DNA from: Stakelama flava
GTDB taxonomy: Bacteria; Pseudomonadota; Alphaproteobacteria; Sphingomonadales; Sphingomonadaceae
Direction of reading: 5' to 3'
NCBI RefSeq assembly: GCF_019351405.1
Contig: NZ_JAHWZX010000001.1
Span: 310,001-374,000, forward strand
DNA length: 64,000 bases
Shown here: positions 36,274 to 46,991 of the stretch, piece after piece
Position numbering within the stretch: position 1 is the first letter of the stretch
Layout of the letters: every line of letters begins with the position of its first letter
Notes under the pieces: generated by a model
Databases searched by the model: none
The model's input: the letters and a program-made list of their open reading frames with translations, nothing else
Told to the model about the DNA's origin: nothing
Translations under genes and position numbers: made by a program

Positions 36274-37472
36274 CCGTCACCTTCACCAATGCCCGCCTCG
36301 TCTGCCCGTCTGGCGGGATGCGCGAGGGCGACCTGCATGTCGCAGGCGACCGGATCGCCGACAGCGGTGGCGGCGACACGATCGACCTTGGCGGAAAGCT
36401 GCTCGCGCCCGCGATCGTCGATCTGGGGGTGTTCGCGATTGACGAGGCCGCCTGCGCCCGCGGCGGCATCGCCCGGGTCGGCCTGATGCCCGACCAATCG
36501 CCGGTGCTCGATGATCCGGGCATCGTTCAGCGCGCGGCCGCGATGGGCAAGCCCGAATTATGGGTTCATCCGATCGCGGCGGCGACCAAGGGACTGGCGG
36601 GTATAGACCTTGCCGAAATGGCGATCGCGGCTGAAGCGGGTGCGCGCGCGGTCGCCACCGGGCGGCGCTGGATCGCCGATTCGGGGGTGATGCGCCGCGT
36701 GCTCGGCTATGCGCGCGATTGCGGCCTGACGGTCATCGTCCATGCCGAGGATGACGGGCTTGCAGGCGGCGCGGTCGCGACCGAGGGGGAGACGGCCACC
36801 CGGCTGGGACTGGCCGCAGCACCAGCGATCGCCGAATCGCTTGCCGTCGCCCGCGACATCGCACTGGCGGAGGAAAGCGGCGCGGCGATCCATTTCCGTC
36901 AGCTTACCACGGCCAAATCCTTCGATCTGGTTCGCGCGGCAAAGGCTCGCGGCATCGCCGTCACCTGCGGCATCACGCCTGCGCATCTGTACCTGTCCGA
37001 TATCGATATCAGCGATTTTCGCACCTTTGCCCGCCTCTCCCCGCCGCTGAGGAGCGAGACCGACCGGCAGGCGGCGCGCGCGGCGCTGGCCGATGGGACC
37101 ATCGATATCCTGTGTTCGGGCCATGATCCGCGCGGGCCGGAGGCAAAGCGCCTGCCCTTTGCCGATGCCGCGCCGGGATCGGCGGGGGCCGAAACGCTGC
37201 TCGCACTCGGCCTTGGCCTTGTCCGCGACGAACTTGTAACGCTCGACCGGCTTTTCGCGCTGCTGTCGGCCAATCCGGGCCGGATATTGGGGCTGGACAC
37301 CGGCACGCTGTCGCCGGGCAGTCCGGCCGACCTGATCGTCGTGGATGCGGATGCGCCGTGGCGAATCGATGCGGACCGGATGGCGGCATCGGCAGGAAAC
37401 ACCCCCTTTGACGGCCTGCCGGTGCAGGGCAAGGTGGTGCAGCTATGGAAAGGGGGCGCCCGCATCCGCTGA
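36270..37472 (+). CDS. pyrC: Dihydroorotase-like partner of PyrB (metal site lost)
   Basis: A 400-residue amidohydrolase-fold protein of the class I dihydroorotase family. In active enzymes the first metal motif is D-x-H-x-H; here it reads DLGVF (D51, G53, F55), so both His are gone. Other ligands survive in part: Lys in AAATKGL, His in VHAEDD and IHFRQLT; the late Asp motif is shifted to SGHDPRGP. It is therefore probably the inactive PyrC'/PyrX chain that stabilises PyrB, and a second true dihydroorotase should exist elsewhere. ATGA overlap with pyrB supports a complex. Confidence 0.85.
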   Translation: MTVTFTNARLVCPSGGMREGDLHVAGDRIADSGGGDTIDLGGKLLAPAIVDLGVFAIDEAACARGGIARVGLMPDQSPVLDDPGIVQRAAAMGKPELWVHPIAAATKGLAGIDLAEMAIAAEAGARAVATGRRWIADSGVMRRVLGYARDCGLTVIVHAEDDGLAGGAVATEGETATRLGLAAAPAIAESLAVARDIALAEESGAAIHFRQLTTAKSFDLVRAAKARGIAVTCGITPAHLYLSDIDISDFRTFARLSPPLRSETDRQAARAALADGTIDILCSGHDPRGPEAKRLPFADAAPGSAGAETLLALGLGLVRDELVTLDRLFALLSANPGRILGLDTGTLSPGSPADLIVVDADAPWRIDADRMAASAGNTPFDGLPVQGKVVQLWKGGARIR

Positions 37473-37509
37473 CGCCCCCTCGGGAGAAGCCTTCGCTGGT
37501 TTTCGTGGG

Positions 37510-38874
37510 TCAGCGAGAGGCGAGCTGCATATCCTTGTTGCCGAGCCACGCGGCCAGCCGGTCTCCGGCATCGGCGCGCACGAAGCACTGGCCGCCTGCC
37601 GACTTCACCTTGCCGCACAGCCGCACCGCATCGACGCGCGTGAAGCCCCCGACCGACAGGCGATAGAAATCGCGCCCGTGCACGGTGGCGTTCATGCCCG
37701 ACGGGGTAAGCGCCGCGACCGACTGGTGCCGCGCCTTGATCCGCCCCCAGGCGTCATGTGCGACGGCGGCGTTGCGATAGGCGCCAAGCTGAACATAATA
37801 ATTCCCCTCGGCAAGCTCACGCGCCTGCGCCGTTCGGGCGGAAGCCACCGATTCCGGTTTGGCCCCGACCGATGCCGCCTGCGCCACGGCCGGGGCTGTG
37901 GCGTGATAGGAGGCGGGAAGCTGCTGAACGATTTCCCGGCGCGGCGCGAAGGAAATGGCAGGCCCCTTCTCGGCGGGAAGGTGGGCCATTGGCGCAACCG
38001 CGGGAGTTTCCATCGCTTTGGCCAGCATCGCGTCGCTATCGGCGTCCGGTGCCGGTGCCGGTGCGGGCGCAGGGTTCGACGCTTGCGCGGGATCGACCGG
38101 TGTCACCGCCGCAAGCTGCGTATCACTATCCTTCAGCGCCAGTCGCACAGGCTGCCCCGAATCGGCCACCGGAACCACGCCGAGCAGCGCCGCCACCTGA
38201 TCGGAGGCGCTTTTGGGTTTGGCGAATGCCGCCCATTCCATCATCCGGTCATTGAGTTCCCCCGGCGCGACGTCGATCGAAGCGACCGCTTTCGCCTCTC
38301 TCCAACGCCCGGCGAGTGCGAGCGCAAGCGCGAGATTCTGCCGCGCGGTGGGACTTGCCGTCGCACCGCGTGCGGCCTGGCTGAGAATTGAAATCGCGCC
38401 ATTGGGATCGCCCGCCAGCGCAAGTGCCAGTCCGCGATCGCCCGGCGCGATCACGTCCCGGTTTGTTTCCAGCGTGTGGCGCGCGCCATCCCAGTCGCCG
38501 GTCGCGGTCTGCGCCAGCGCAAGGCTGAGCGCCGCATGGCCATTGCCGGGATCGAGCACCAGCGTATCGTTGAGCGCCTGCGTCGCCGAAACAAAGCGCC
38601 CCGCCTTCAGATAGGCCTGACCCAGCAGCGCGCGGTTGACCGCATCGCGGGGGGCATAGGCAACCGCCTGTTCGGCATAACCGACCGCCTTTTCATATTT
38701 GCCCCTGGTCATCATGCGGTCCGCCTTTTGTGCATATTCGGCCGCTTTCGCCGCAGTCTTACCCTCGCTCGTGCCAGCGGTGGCGAGCATTGTGTGGGTC
38801 GCGGAGCAGCCGACCATCGTTCCGCCGAATACCAGCGCGGACAGACCGAAGCTCAACATGGTTCGGGTGTTCAT
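37510..38874 (-). CDS. TPR- and SPOR-domain lipoprotein
   Basis: A 454-residue lipoprotein (lipobox Cys23 after TMVG). Several TPR repeats occupy residues 50-200 (KYEKAVGYAEQAVAYAPRD; AGRFVSATQALNDTLVLDP), then a Pro/Ala-rich linker (PAPAPAPAPDADSD) and a C-terminal SPOR domain (NYYVQLGAYRNAAVAHDAWG), which binds denuded septal peptidoglycan. gagggaaagtc sets the start. It follows a ParA and a ribbon-helix-helix gene on the same strand, hinting at a role in coupling partition or division to the envelope. Confidence 0.83.
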   Translation of the reverse strand: MNTRTMLSFGLSALVFGGTMVGCSATHTMLATAGTSEGKTAAKAAEYAQKADRMMTRGKYEKAVGYAEQAVAYAPRDAVNRALLGQAYLKAGRFVSATQALNDTLVLDPGNGHAALSLALAQTATGDWDGARHTLETNRDVIAPGDRGLALALAGDPNGAISILSQAARGATASPTARQNLALALALAGRWREAKAVASIDVAPGELNDRMMEWAAFAKPKSASDQVAALLGVVPVADSGQPVRLALKDSDTQLAAVTPVDPAQASNPAPAPAPAPDADSDAMLAKAMETPAVAPMAHLPAEKGPAISFAPRREIVQQLPASYHATAPAVAQAASVGAKPESVASARTAQARELAEGNYYVQLGAYRNAAVAHDAWGRIKARHQSVAALTPSGMNATVHGRDFYRLSVGGFTRVDAVRLCGKVKSAGGQCFVRADAGDRLAAWLGNKDMQLASR

Positions 38875-38891
38875 GACTTTCCCTCTTCGAA

Positions 38892-39485
38892 TCAATTACC
38901 GCGCCCGTCGTCGAGCTGGCGAACCAGCGCATCGACTTCGGGCAGATCGTCGAGAAATCGGTCGAGCGCGCGGGTCACGAGCGTCTGGGCGGAATCGCCG
39001 CGAATGGCCGAGGCGAGACGCAGGCGCAGGTGACGGTCGGTATCGAGGCGAAGCGTGAAGGCCGCCTTGCGCCGCTTCGTCCCGGTTTCGCGCCGAATGC
39101 GTTTGGCGGTGTTGAGCGATATCGAATGTTCGACGCTCGACGGCGCGGCTGCGGGTTCGACGACGGGTGGAGTTTGGTCCGGCGCGCGATCGATCGATTC
39201 GCTATCGTGCTCAAACCGCTCGGCCAGCCGCTCACGATCGCGCAGGACGGCAGGCGATTGGACCGGTTCTGTGGGTGGCATCGGCGCGGGCGTAAGCCCT
39301 GTTGGCACCGGTTCCGAAGCGGCCGACGACGCAACGTCGCCCATGTCGTTCCACCCCAGATCCTCAAGCGATTCGGGACTCATGTCGACAAAACCCTGCG
39401 GCCGCATGGCGGGGCGTGCTTGCCCCTTGCGGGCGAGCAGGCCGGAGGATAGCGATGCGAACGGCTTTGGATTGGGAAGGGTCAT
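38892..39485 (-). CDS. ParA-linked protein with C-terminal ribbon-helix-helix-like domain
   Basis: A 197-residue protein of unknown function. The first 110 residues are low complexity and probably disordered (PAPMPPTEPVQSPAVL). The last 65 are basic then helical, KAAFTLRLDTDRHLRLRLAS and AQTLVTRALDRFL, the strand-helix-helix pattern of DNA-binding RHH domains such as those of ParG-type partition partners. It starts 3 bases after the ParA stop, so the pair is co-translated, and ends 17 bases before the TPR-SPOR lipoprotein. The partition-partner role is inferred. Confidence 0.65.
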   Translation of the reverse strand: MTLPNPKPFASLSSGLLARKGQARPAMRPQGFVDMSPESLEDLGWNDMGDVASSAASEPVPTGLTPAPMPPTEPVQSPAVLRDRERLAERFEHDSESIDRAPDQTPPVVEPAAAPSSVEHSISLNTAKRIRRETGTKRRKAAFTLRLDTDRHLRLRLASAIRGDSAQTLVTRALDRFLDDLPEVDALVRQLDDGRGN

Positions 39486-39488
39486 TAC

Positions 39489-40202
39489 TCAACTCACCAC
39501 TCTGCGACCGAAGCCCGCGGCGGGTCGCGCCATGCCGAAGCTGCTCGGCGCGGCGGGCGTGCTGAACACGGTGCGGCGGAAATTCTTTTCCATGCGATCG
39601 GCGATATAGGTCCACAGCGTCTCGACCTCGGCGCTCGACCGGCCCCTGGGGTCGATCTCCATCACGGTGCGCCCGTCGATCATCGACGCGGCGAAGTCGG
39701 TGCGATGGTGCAGCGTCACCGGCGCAACGGTGCCGTGCTGCGACAGCGCGACGGCTGCTTCGGACGTGATCTTCGCCTTTGGCGTCGCGCCGTTCACCAC
39801 GAATACCAGCGGCTTGCCCGCGCGCTCGCACAGGTCGACCGTGGCGCCGACGGCGCGAAGGTCGTGTGGACTGGGCCGGGTGGGGACGACGATCAGTTCG
39901 GCCACCGCGATAACGCTCTGGATCGCCATGGTGATGGCAGGCGGCGTATCGATAACGGCGAGGCGGAAACCCTGCTGGCGCAGCACCTCAAGATCGCTGG
40001 CGAGCCGCGCTACCGTCGTCTGCGCAAATGCCGGGGCGTCGACCTGCCGCTCATTCCACCAGTCGGCAAGCGATCCTTGCGGATCGATGTCGATCAAAAC
40101 GACGGGGCCGTGGCCGGCCCGCTCCGCTTGCACGGCAAGATGTCCGGAAAGTGTCGTCTTTCCCGATCCGCCCTTTTGCGATGCCATCGCGAGTACGCGC
40201 AT
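39489..40202 (-). CDS. ParA/MinD-family ATPase
   Basis: A 237-residue deviant-Walker ATPase with K10GGSGKTT at the P-loop (both signature Lys), LIDIDPQGSLADWW and AVIDTPPAITMA. It is the short ParA type without an N-terminal HTH, used to position plasmids, chemoreceptor clusters or other cargo. aggggcaag before ATG 40202 gives the start. It is first in an operon with an RHH-like protein and a TPR-SPOR lipoprotein; no parB or parS is seen, so this is not the main chromosome partition locus. Confidence 0.88.
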   Translation of the reverse strand: MRVLAMASQKGGSGKTTLSGHLAVQAERAGHGPVVLIDIDPQGSLADWWNERQVDAPAFAQTTVARLASDLEVLRQQGFRLAVIDTPPAITMAIQSVIAVAELIVVPTRPSPHDLRAVGATVDLCERAGKPLVFVVNGATPKAKITSEAAVALSQHGTVAPVTLHHRTDFAASMIDGRTVMEIDPRGRSSAEVETLWTYIADRMEKNFRRTVFSTPAAPSSFGMARPAAGFGRRVVS

Positions 40203-40380
40203 TCTTGCCCCTGAGATTTTGCGACGATTTTCAGGGCAAGCCATGCCACGCGGACGAATAAGAACTAGTTAACGCGCCAATCAGCGGGGGCTTTGCGCAA
40301 GTTAGGCAAGATGAAAGTTTTGGCCGCTAGGGTTAAGCCCGCATTATCCACAAGCGGTTCGGGACGGACGGGAAACAGGC

Positions 40381-41421
40381 ATGAAGCACGGCCATTGGAA
40401 AACAGTCGGAACGCTATGCGTCACACTGATCGCGGCGATGCCGGCCGTCGCCGATGTGAAGGATGGCGTCGATGCATGGACGCGCGGCGATTTCGCCGCC
40501 GCGGTGGCGCAATGGCGTGGCCCGGCCGAACGCGGCGACGCCGATGCGCAGTTCAACCTGGGTCAGGCGTACAAGCTGGGCCGGGGCGTTCCGCGTGACC
40601 TGACCATCGCCCAGTCCTGGTATCACAAGGCAGCGGTTCAGGGCCATCGCGAGGCGCAGGACAATTACGGGCTGGCATTGTTCGAAAATGGTGATCCGAC
40701 GGCGGCGATGCCGTGGCTCAAACAATCCGCCGATCGCGGCGAACCGCGCGCGCAATATGTTCTCGGCACGATCTACTTCAACGGCGAATATGTCGAAAAG
40801 GACTGGGTACGCGCCTATGCGCTGATGTCGCGCGCGGCCGCCGCCGGGCTTCCCCAGGCATCGAAGACGCTTACCGAAATGGGGCGCTATGTCTCGCTGG
40901 ACGACCGGCAAAAGGGGCTGAAACTGGCGCGCGACTATGAAAAGCAGGCGATCGCTTCGGAGCGCGAAGCCTCCGCTATAGCCGGTCGCGGCGAAGATAC
41001 GACACCCGCCGCCCCGCCGCCTGGAACGGTTGCGCAAACCGATCTTCCGCCCTCCAACGCCTATGGCTATGGCAGCCTCACACCCCGGCAACCAGACGCT
41101 ACCCCACCGCGCGCGCAAGCTGCGCCGCCGCCGCGTTCAAAGCCGGAACCGGGTCCGCAACCCGAAGCGAAGCCGGCGGCCCGCCCCGCCCCCGTATCTA
41201 CCCCCGTTTCCGGCGGCTGGGCGGTGCAGCTCGGCGCATTCGGCGAACCCGGCAACGCGCCGCGCCTGTGGCAACAGGTGAAGAGCCGTTTCCCTGCCCG
41301 CGACGTCCATTATGCAAAGGCAGGCCGCCTGACCAAGGTCATTGTCGGTCCCTATGCCTCTCGCGCAGAGGCGCAGGCGGCATGCGCAAAGGTCACCCCC
41401 TGCATCCCGGTGCGAAACTAA
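40381..41421 (+). CDS. Sel1-repeat and SPOR-domain periplasmic protein
   Basis: A 346-residue exported protein with signal peptide (MKHGHWKTVGTLCVTLIAAM to PAVA), Sel1-like TPR repeats (DADAQFNLGQAYKLGRGVPR; EPRAQYVLGTIYFNGEYV), a long Pro/Ala linker and a C-terminal SPOR domain (WAVQLGAFGEPGNAPRLWQQ). SPOR domains bind glycan strands lacking stem peptides at the septum. It is divergent from the ParA operon, whose last gene also combines TPR and SPOR, suggesting related envelope roles. Confidence 0.85.
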   Translation: MKHGHWKTVGTLCVTLIAAMPAVADVKDGVDAWTRGDFAAAVAQWRGPAERGDADAQFNLGQAYKLGRGVPRDLTIAQSWYHKAAVQGHREAQDNYGLALFENGDPTAAMPWLKQSADRGEPRAQYVLGTIYFNGEYVEKDWVRAYALMSRAAAAGLPQASKTLTEMGRYVSLDDRQKGLKLARDYEKQAIASEREASAIAGRGEDTTPAAPPPGTVAQTDLPPSNAYGYGSLTPRQPDATPPRAQAAPPPRSKPEPGPQPEAKPAARPAPVSTPVSGGWAVQLGAFGEPGNAPRLWQQVKSRFPARDVHYAKAGRLTKVIVGPYASRAEAQAACAKVTPCIPVRN

Positions 41422-41425
41422 ACCG

Positions 41426-42304
41426 TTATGCTTGCCAGTCGGCGCGGGCGATGCCCTGCGCGTAGAGCAGCGCGGTCAGGTCATTATGGTCGATCCGCGC
41501 CCCCGCCGCAGCCGCCACCACCGGCTTTGCATGATAGGCGACGCCCAGTCCCGCCAGCCGGATCATGTCGAGATCGTTCGCGCCATCGCCGACGCACAGC
41601 GTCGCCTCGTCGGGCAGGCTCAATTCGCGCCGCGCCTCGACCAGTGTCGCCTCTTTGGTCGAAGAATCGACGATCGGCTTCGCCACCCGGCCAGTCAGCG
41701 CGCCGTCTTCAATCAACAGGCGATTGGCGATCACCCGGTCGAACCCGATCGTTTCGCCCACCGGTTCGGCGAAATGGGTAAAGCCGCCCGAAACCAGGAT
41801 CGTCGTCGCGCCGCGCGCGGCCATGGTGCGCACCAGCGCGCGCGCGCCGTCGGTGAGAGTCACCCGCTCATTCAGGCATTGCCCGATCGCATCGGCGGAT
41901 AGCCCCTTCAGAAGCGCCACCCGCTCGTCCAGCGCCTGCGCAAAATCGAGTTCACCGCGCATCGCCCGTTCCGTGACCTGGGCGATCTGCGCCTTGATCC
42001 CGGCATAGTCGGCCAGTTCGTCGATGCATTCGACGGTGATCATCGTCGAATCCATATCGGCGACGAGCAGTTTCTTTTCCCGCCCCGCGATCGGCTGAAC
42101 CACAACGTCCACCGCCTCAAACGCGCCTTCCAGCGCCAGCCGCGCAGCATCGGGCTTCGCGCCGAACGCGATGTCGGCCGCGTACCCCTCGTCGATCCAG
42201 CCCCAGCCTTCGGGCAGGCAGCCGGTATTGGCCAGCCGCGCCTGCGCATTCGAAATAGCAGGCGCGTCGAGCGTTCCCTTTGCTATCAGCGTTGCAATGA
42301 ACAT
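41426..42304 (-). CDS. serB: Phosphoserine phosphatase SerB
   Basis: A 292-residue HAD-superfamily enzyme for the last step of serine synthesis. The nucleophile motif is VADMDSTMI (first Asp attacks phosphate); motif II SGGFTHFAEP, and motif IV GDGANDLDMI. The N-terminal 80 residues form an ACT-like domain as in other SerB proteins. agagggtg before the ATG sets the start. It is convergent with the Sel1-SPOR gene and divergent from miaA. Confidence 0.95.
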   Translation of the reverse strand: MFIATLIAKGTLDAPAISNAQARLANTGCLPEGWGWIDEGYAADIAFGAKPDAARLALEGAFEAVDVVVQPIAGREKKLLVADMDSTMITVECIDELADYAGIKAQIAQVTERAMRGELDFAQALDERVALLKGLSADAIGQCLNERVTLTDGARALVRTMAARGATTILVSGGFTHFAEPVGETIGFDRVIANRLLIEDGALTGRVAKPIVDSSTKEATLVEARRELSLPDEATLCVGDGANDLDMIRLAGLGVAYHAKPVVAAAAGARIDHNDLTALLYAQGIARADWQA

Positions 42305-42379
42305 CGACACCCTCTTGCGCTTTGAAACTGAAATACGCGTATCTACGCCGCTGATCGACACGGCGGCGGGGGCAAGCGA

Positions 42380-43303
42380 ATGACGGACACCCTGCCCCGC
42401 GTGGCGCTCATCGCAGGGCCGACCGCCAGCGGCAAGTCCGCGCTCGCCATCGCGCTGGCAAAGGCGCATCGCGGAACCGTCATCAACGCCGACAGCGCGC
42501 AGGTCTATCGCGACCTTCGCATCCTGTCCGCCCGTCCGTCCGCAGAAGAGGAAGCCCAAGTCCCGCACCGCCTGTTCGGCCATGTCGACGGCGCCGAAAA
42601 CTATTCGGCCGCACGCTGGGCGCGCGAAGCAAGGACGGAGATCGCAAGCGCGCACGCCAACAACCGCCTGCCGATACTGGTTGGTGGAACCGGCATGTAT
42701 ATGCGTACGCTGATCGAGGGAATCGCACCCGTTCCCGAAATCGATGCGGAGGTTCGAGCGGAAGTCCGCGCCCGTCCGGTCGCGCAAAATTATCGCGACC
42801 TGCAATCGCTCGACCCTGCGAGCGCGCAGCGGCTGCGCCCGACCGACACCACGCGGATCGCGCGAGCGCTGGAAGTGGTGCGTTCGACAGGCCGTCCGCT
42901 CGCGGACTGGCAACGCGCCAAGACGGGCGGGATCGGGAATGCGATCCGGCTGATGCCGCTTGTCCTGCTACCCGACCGGGCATGGCTGACCGATCGTTGC
43001 GACCGGCGATTCGTGTCGATGCTCGATCACGGTGCGGTGCCTGAAGCACTTGCGCTGGCCGCCCGGGCGGACATTCCCGACACCTCGCCTGTGCGCCGAG
43101 CCATCGGCGTGCCGCAGATACTTGGCTGGCAAGCCGGCGAAATCAGCCGCGACCAAGCGGTCAGCGACGCACAGGCGGCCACCCGCCAATATGCCAAGAG
43201 GCAATATACCTGGTTTCGCAATCAGCCGCCGCCGGCATGGCAACGCGTCAGCGAGACAGAAAAAATCCAATTGCATCTAATATTTGAAACATTATTTTTA
43301 TGA
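42380..43303 (+). CDS. miaA: tRNA dimethylallyltransferase MiaA
   Basis: A 307-residue enzyme adding a dimethylallyl group to A37 of tRNAs reading UNN codons. The P-loop [20 protein letters not shown], and [15 protein letters not shown]-binding segment are family marks. It is divergent from serB and lies directly upstream of ilvB. Confidence 0.96.
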   Translation: MTDTLPRVALIAGPTASGKSALAIALAKAHRGTVINADSAQVYRDLRILSARPSAEEEAQVPHRLFGHVDGAENYSAARWAREARTEIASAHANNRLPILVGGTGMYMRTLIEGIAPVPEIDAEVRAEVRARPVAQNYRDLQSLDPASAQRLRPTDTTRIARALEVVRSTGRPLADWQRAKTGGIGNAIRLMPLVLLPDRAWLTDRCDRRFVSMLDHGAVPEALALAARADIPDTSPVRRAIGVPQILGWQAGEISRDQAVSDAQAATRQYAKRQYTWFRNQPPPAWQRVSETEKIQLHLIFETLFL

Positions 43304-43309
43304 TTTGGG

Positions 43310-43338
43310 TTGACGCATAGTTTTTATGTCATTAGCCG
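43310..43338 (+). promoter_or_regulatory. Possible promoter before ilvB
   Basis: AT-rich stretch with ttgacg at 43310 as a -35 box and tagccg at 43333 as a weak -10, 17-base spacing, between miaA and ilvB. No leader peptide with branched-chain codons is obvious here. Confidence 0.3.
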
Positions 43339-43386
43339 CATCGCTCCAGCCATGATATTGCATGTGCGAAGATCAGGAGGCATTGC

Positions 43387-45132
43387 ATGACCCAGAAGAG
43401 TGGAGCCGATATCCTTGTCGAGGCGCTGTGCGATCTCGGCGTGGACGTCGTGTTCGGCTATCCGGGCGGCGCGGTGCTTCCCATCTATGACGCGCTGTTC
43501 CAGCATCCACGCATCCGCCATATTCTGGTGCGCCATGAACAGGCCGCGACGCACGCGGCGGAAGGTTACGCCCGCGCGACGGGAAAACCCGGCGTCGTGC
43601 TGGTAACGTCGGGTCCGGGCGCGACCAATGCCGTGACCGGCATCACCGACGCGCTGATGGATTCGATTCCCATGGTCGTCATCACCGGTCAGGTTCCAAC
43701 GACGCTGATCGGCACCGACGCGTTTCAGGAGGCCGATACCGTCGGCATCACGCGCCACTGCACCAAACATAATTACCTGGTGAAGAACCCCGATCAGCTC
43801 GGCAATGTCGTGCATGAGGCGTTTCACATAGCGACGTCGGGCCGCCCCGGCCCGGTGGTCGTCGATATTCCTAAGGATGTTCAGGTTGCCAGCGCGAAAT
43901 ACGCCCGCCCCGGCCCGATCCGGCACAAGACCTATCGCCCCGCACTGAAAGCGGATAAGGCGCAGATCGAAACGGTCATCGACATGCTGGCCGAGGCCGA
44001 ACGGCCGATCCTTTATACCGGCGGCGGCGTCATCAACGCCGGTCCGGCTGCGTCGCAGATATTGCGCGATCTGGCGCGGATTACCGGCGCCCCTGTCACG
44101 TCGACGCTGATGGGCCTTGGCGCCTTTCCCGCCTCGTCCGACCAATGGCTCGGCATGCTGGGCATGCACGGCACTTATGAAGCCAATATGGCGATGAACA
44201 AGGCGGACCTGATCCTGTGTCTTGGTGCCCGGTTCGATGACCGGGTGACGGGGCGGCTTGATGCCTTTTCGCCGGAATCGAAGAAAATCCATATCGATAT
44301 CGACCGGTCGAGCGTGAACAAGAATGTCCGCGTCGATCTGGCCGTGATCGCCGATGTCGGCCATGCGCTGGAAGACATGGTGCGCATCTGGAAAAGCCGC
44401 CAGCTTGCCAGGCCCGATCTGGGCGAATGGTGGCGGCGGATCGAGGGATGGCGTCAGACTCGCTGCCTCGACTTTCCCGAAACCGCCGACGCCATCATGC
44501 CGCAGCGGGCGATCCGCGCGCTTTGGGAAGCGACGAAGGGCAAGGCGCCGATCGTTTCGACCGAGGTCGGCCAGCACCAGATGTGGGCCGCGCAGCATTT
44601 CGGATTCGAAGCGCCGAACAAATGGCTGACGTCGGGCGGGCTGGGCACCATGGGGTACGGCCTGCCCGCCGCGATTGGCGCGCAACTGGGCAATCCGGGC
44701 GCGCTGGTCATCGACATTGCGGGCGAAGCATCGATCCAGATGAATATTCAGGAGATGGCAACCGCCGCGCAATATCGCCTGCCCGTGAAGGTCTTTATAC
44801 TCAACAACGAATATATGGGCATGGTCCGCCAGTGGCAGGAACTGACCTATTCCAGCCGCTATTCGGAAAGCTACAGCAACTCGCTGCCCGACTTCGTCAA
44901 ACTCGCCGAAGCCTATGGCTGGAAGGGTATTCGCATCGAAGCGCCGGGCGAGCTGGACGACGGCATCGCCGCGATGCTTGCGCATGACGGGCCGGTGATG
45001 GTCGATTGCCGCGTGGCGAAACTCGCCAACTGCTTCCCGATGATCCCGTCAGGCGCGGCGCACACAGAAATGCTGCTTCAGGCGAACGAGGTGTCGGGCA
45101 CGATGGACGACGAAGCCAAGGCGCTGGTGTGA
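43387..45132 (+). CDS. ilvB: Acetolactate synthase large subunit
   Basis: A 581-residue thiamine-diphosphate enzyme at the first common step of valine, leucine and isoleucine synthesis. The catalytic Glu is in RHEQAATHAAEGYARATG, the FAD region is in the middle domain, and the TPP-binding GDASIQM-type motif reads GEASIQMNIQEMATA. aggaggcattgc is a strong ribosome site. ilvN and ilvC follow on the same strand. Confidence 0.97.
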   Translation: MTQKSGADILVEALCDLGVDVVFGYPGGAVLPIYDALFQHPRIRHILVRHEQAATHAAEGYARATGKPGVVLVTSGPGATNAVTGITDALMDSIPMVVITGQVPTTLIGTDAFQEADTVGITRHCTKHNYLVKNPDQLGNVVHEAFHIATSGRPGPVVVDIPKDVQVASAKYARPGPIRHKTYRPALKADKAQIETVIDMLAEAERPILYTGGGVINAGPAASQILRDLARITGAPVTSTLMGLGAFPASSDQWLGMLGMHGTYEANMAMNKADLILCLGARFDDRVTGRLDAFSPESKKIHIDIDRSSVNKNVRVDLAVIADVGHALEDMVRIWKSRQLARPDLGEWWRRIEGWRQTRCLDFPETADAIMPQRAIRALWEATKGKAPIVSTEVGQHQMWAAQHFGFEAPNKWLTSGGLGTMGYGLPAAIGAQLGNPGALVIDIAGEASIQMNIQEMATAAQYRLPVKVFILNNEYMGMVRQWQELTYSSRYSESYSNSLPDFVKLAEAYGWKGIRIEAPGELDDGIAAMLAHDGPVMVDCRVAKLANCFPMIPSGAAHTEMLLQANEVSGTMDDEAKALV

Positions 45133-45152
45133 TGCTTTCGCGTTCCACCATG

Positions 45153-45224
45153 CCGTTCGCTTCGAGCGCAGTCGAGAAGCGCACCACCCCGCCCACGTGT
45201 CCCGACGCCGCTCGACACGAACGG
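45153..45224. repeat. Palindromic repeat between ilvB and ilvN
   Basis: ccgttcgcttcgagcg (from 45153) has an imperfect inverted partner ending cgctcgacacgaacgg (to 45224), 19 of 24 paired positions. It resembles the dispersed sphingomonad intergenic elements and can fold in the ilvBN message. Confidence 0.65.
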
Positions 45225-45235
45225 ATTAGCTGAAC

Positions 45236-45751
45236 ATGCATATCAAGGAAGAACAGCGCGAGCGGCATACGCTTGCCGTCATCGTCGACAACGAACCGGG
45301 CATTCTGGCGCGCATCGCGGGGATGTTTACCGCTCGCGGCTATAATATCGAATCGCTGACGGTGACCGATATTTCCGCCGACGATCTGGTCAGCCGGATC
45401 ACCATCGTCACCACTGCCAGCCCGCACGTCATGGAACAGATCATCGCCCAGCTGGAGCGACTGGTCCCGGTGCACAAGGTCACCGATCTTACCGTGCTGG
45501 GCGAACATGTCGAACGCGAACTCGCGCTGGTGAAGGTCGCCGGAAAGGGGGAGCACCGGATCGAGGCGCTGCGCCTTGCCGATGTCTATCGCGCGCGCGT
45601 CGTCGATGCGACGATCGAAAGTTTCGTGTTCGAAGTGACCGGCGGCAGCGAAAAGATCGACAAGTTCGTCGAACTGATGCGCGAGGTCGGCCTGATCGAA
45701 GTCGCGCGAACCGGCATCGTCGCCATCGCCCGCGGGAAAGAGGCGGCCTGA
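45236..45751 (+). CDS. ilvN: Acetolactate synthase small regulatory subunit
   Basis: A 171-residue subunit that confers valine feedback control. The N-terminal ACT domain has HTLAVIVDNEPGILARIAGM followed by FTARGYNIESL; the C-terminal domain ends with AIARGKEAA. Its length matches the family. It lies 103 bases after ilvB, with a palindromic repeat in between. Confidence 0.96.
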   Translation: MHIKEEQRERHTLAVIVDNEPGILARIAGMFTARGYNIESLTVTDISADDLVSRITIVTTASPHVMEQIIAQLERLVPVHKVTDLTVLGEHVERELALVKVAGKGEHRIEALRLADVYRARVVDATIESFVFEVTGGSEKIDKFVELMREVGLIEVARTGIVAIARGKEAA

Positions 45752-45771
45752 CCACAACGCGTAATTCCATC

Positions 45772-45843
45772 CGTATCCCGGCGCAGACCGGAATCCATAG
45801 CCAACAGGGCATTTCCAGCCGCCCTGCCCCGGCCTTCGCCGGA
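45772..45843. repeat. Palindromic repeat between ilvN and ilvC
   Basis: ccggcgcagaccgg (near 45778) and ccggccttcgccgg (near 45829) are near-complementary arms (two mismatches in 14). This is another dispersed element of the ccggctttcgccgg kind, inside the ilv operon. Confidence 0.6.
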
Positions 45844-45863
45844 GTATAAACGAAAGGGACTGA

Positions 45864-46889
<1,026 letters not shown>

Positions 46890-46936
46890 TCGCGCGCATG
46901 CGTCAACACATCGTTTCGCCTTTTGGCGTTTGAAAG

Positions 46937-46969
46937 CCGGGCGGCGCCGGATACGGTGCCGCCCGGTTT
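46937..46969 (+). terminator. Rho-independent terminator of the ilv operon
   Basis: ccgggcggc pairs perfectly with gccgcccgg across a 12-base loop and is followed by TTT, 47 bases after the ilvC stop. Confidence 0.75.
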
Positions 46970-46991
46970 CATATTTTCGGGAGACACGCGA

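Noticed and set aside
39489-40202. ParA as part of the main chromosome partition locus.
   Set aside because: No ParB, parS, gidA/gidB or other usual neighbours are present, and the operon partner differs.
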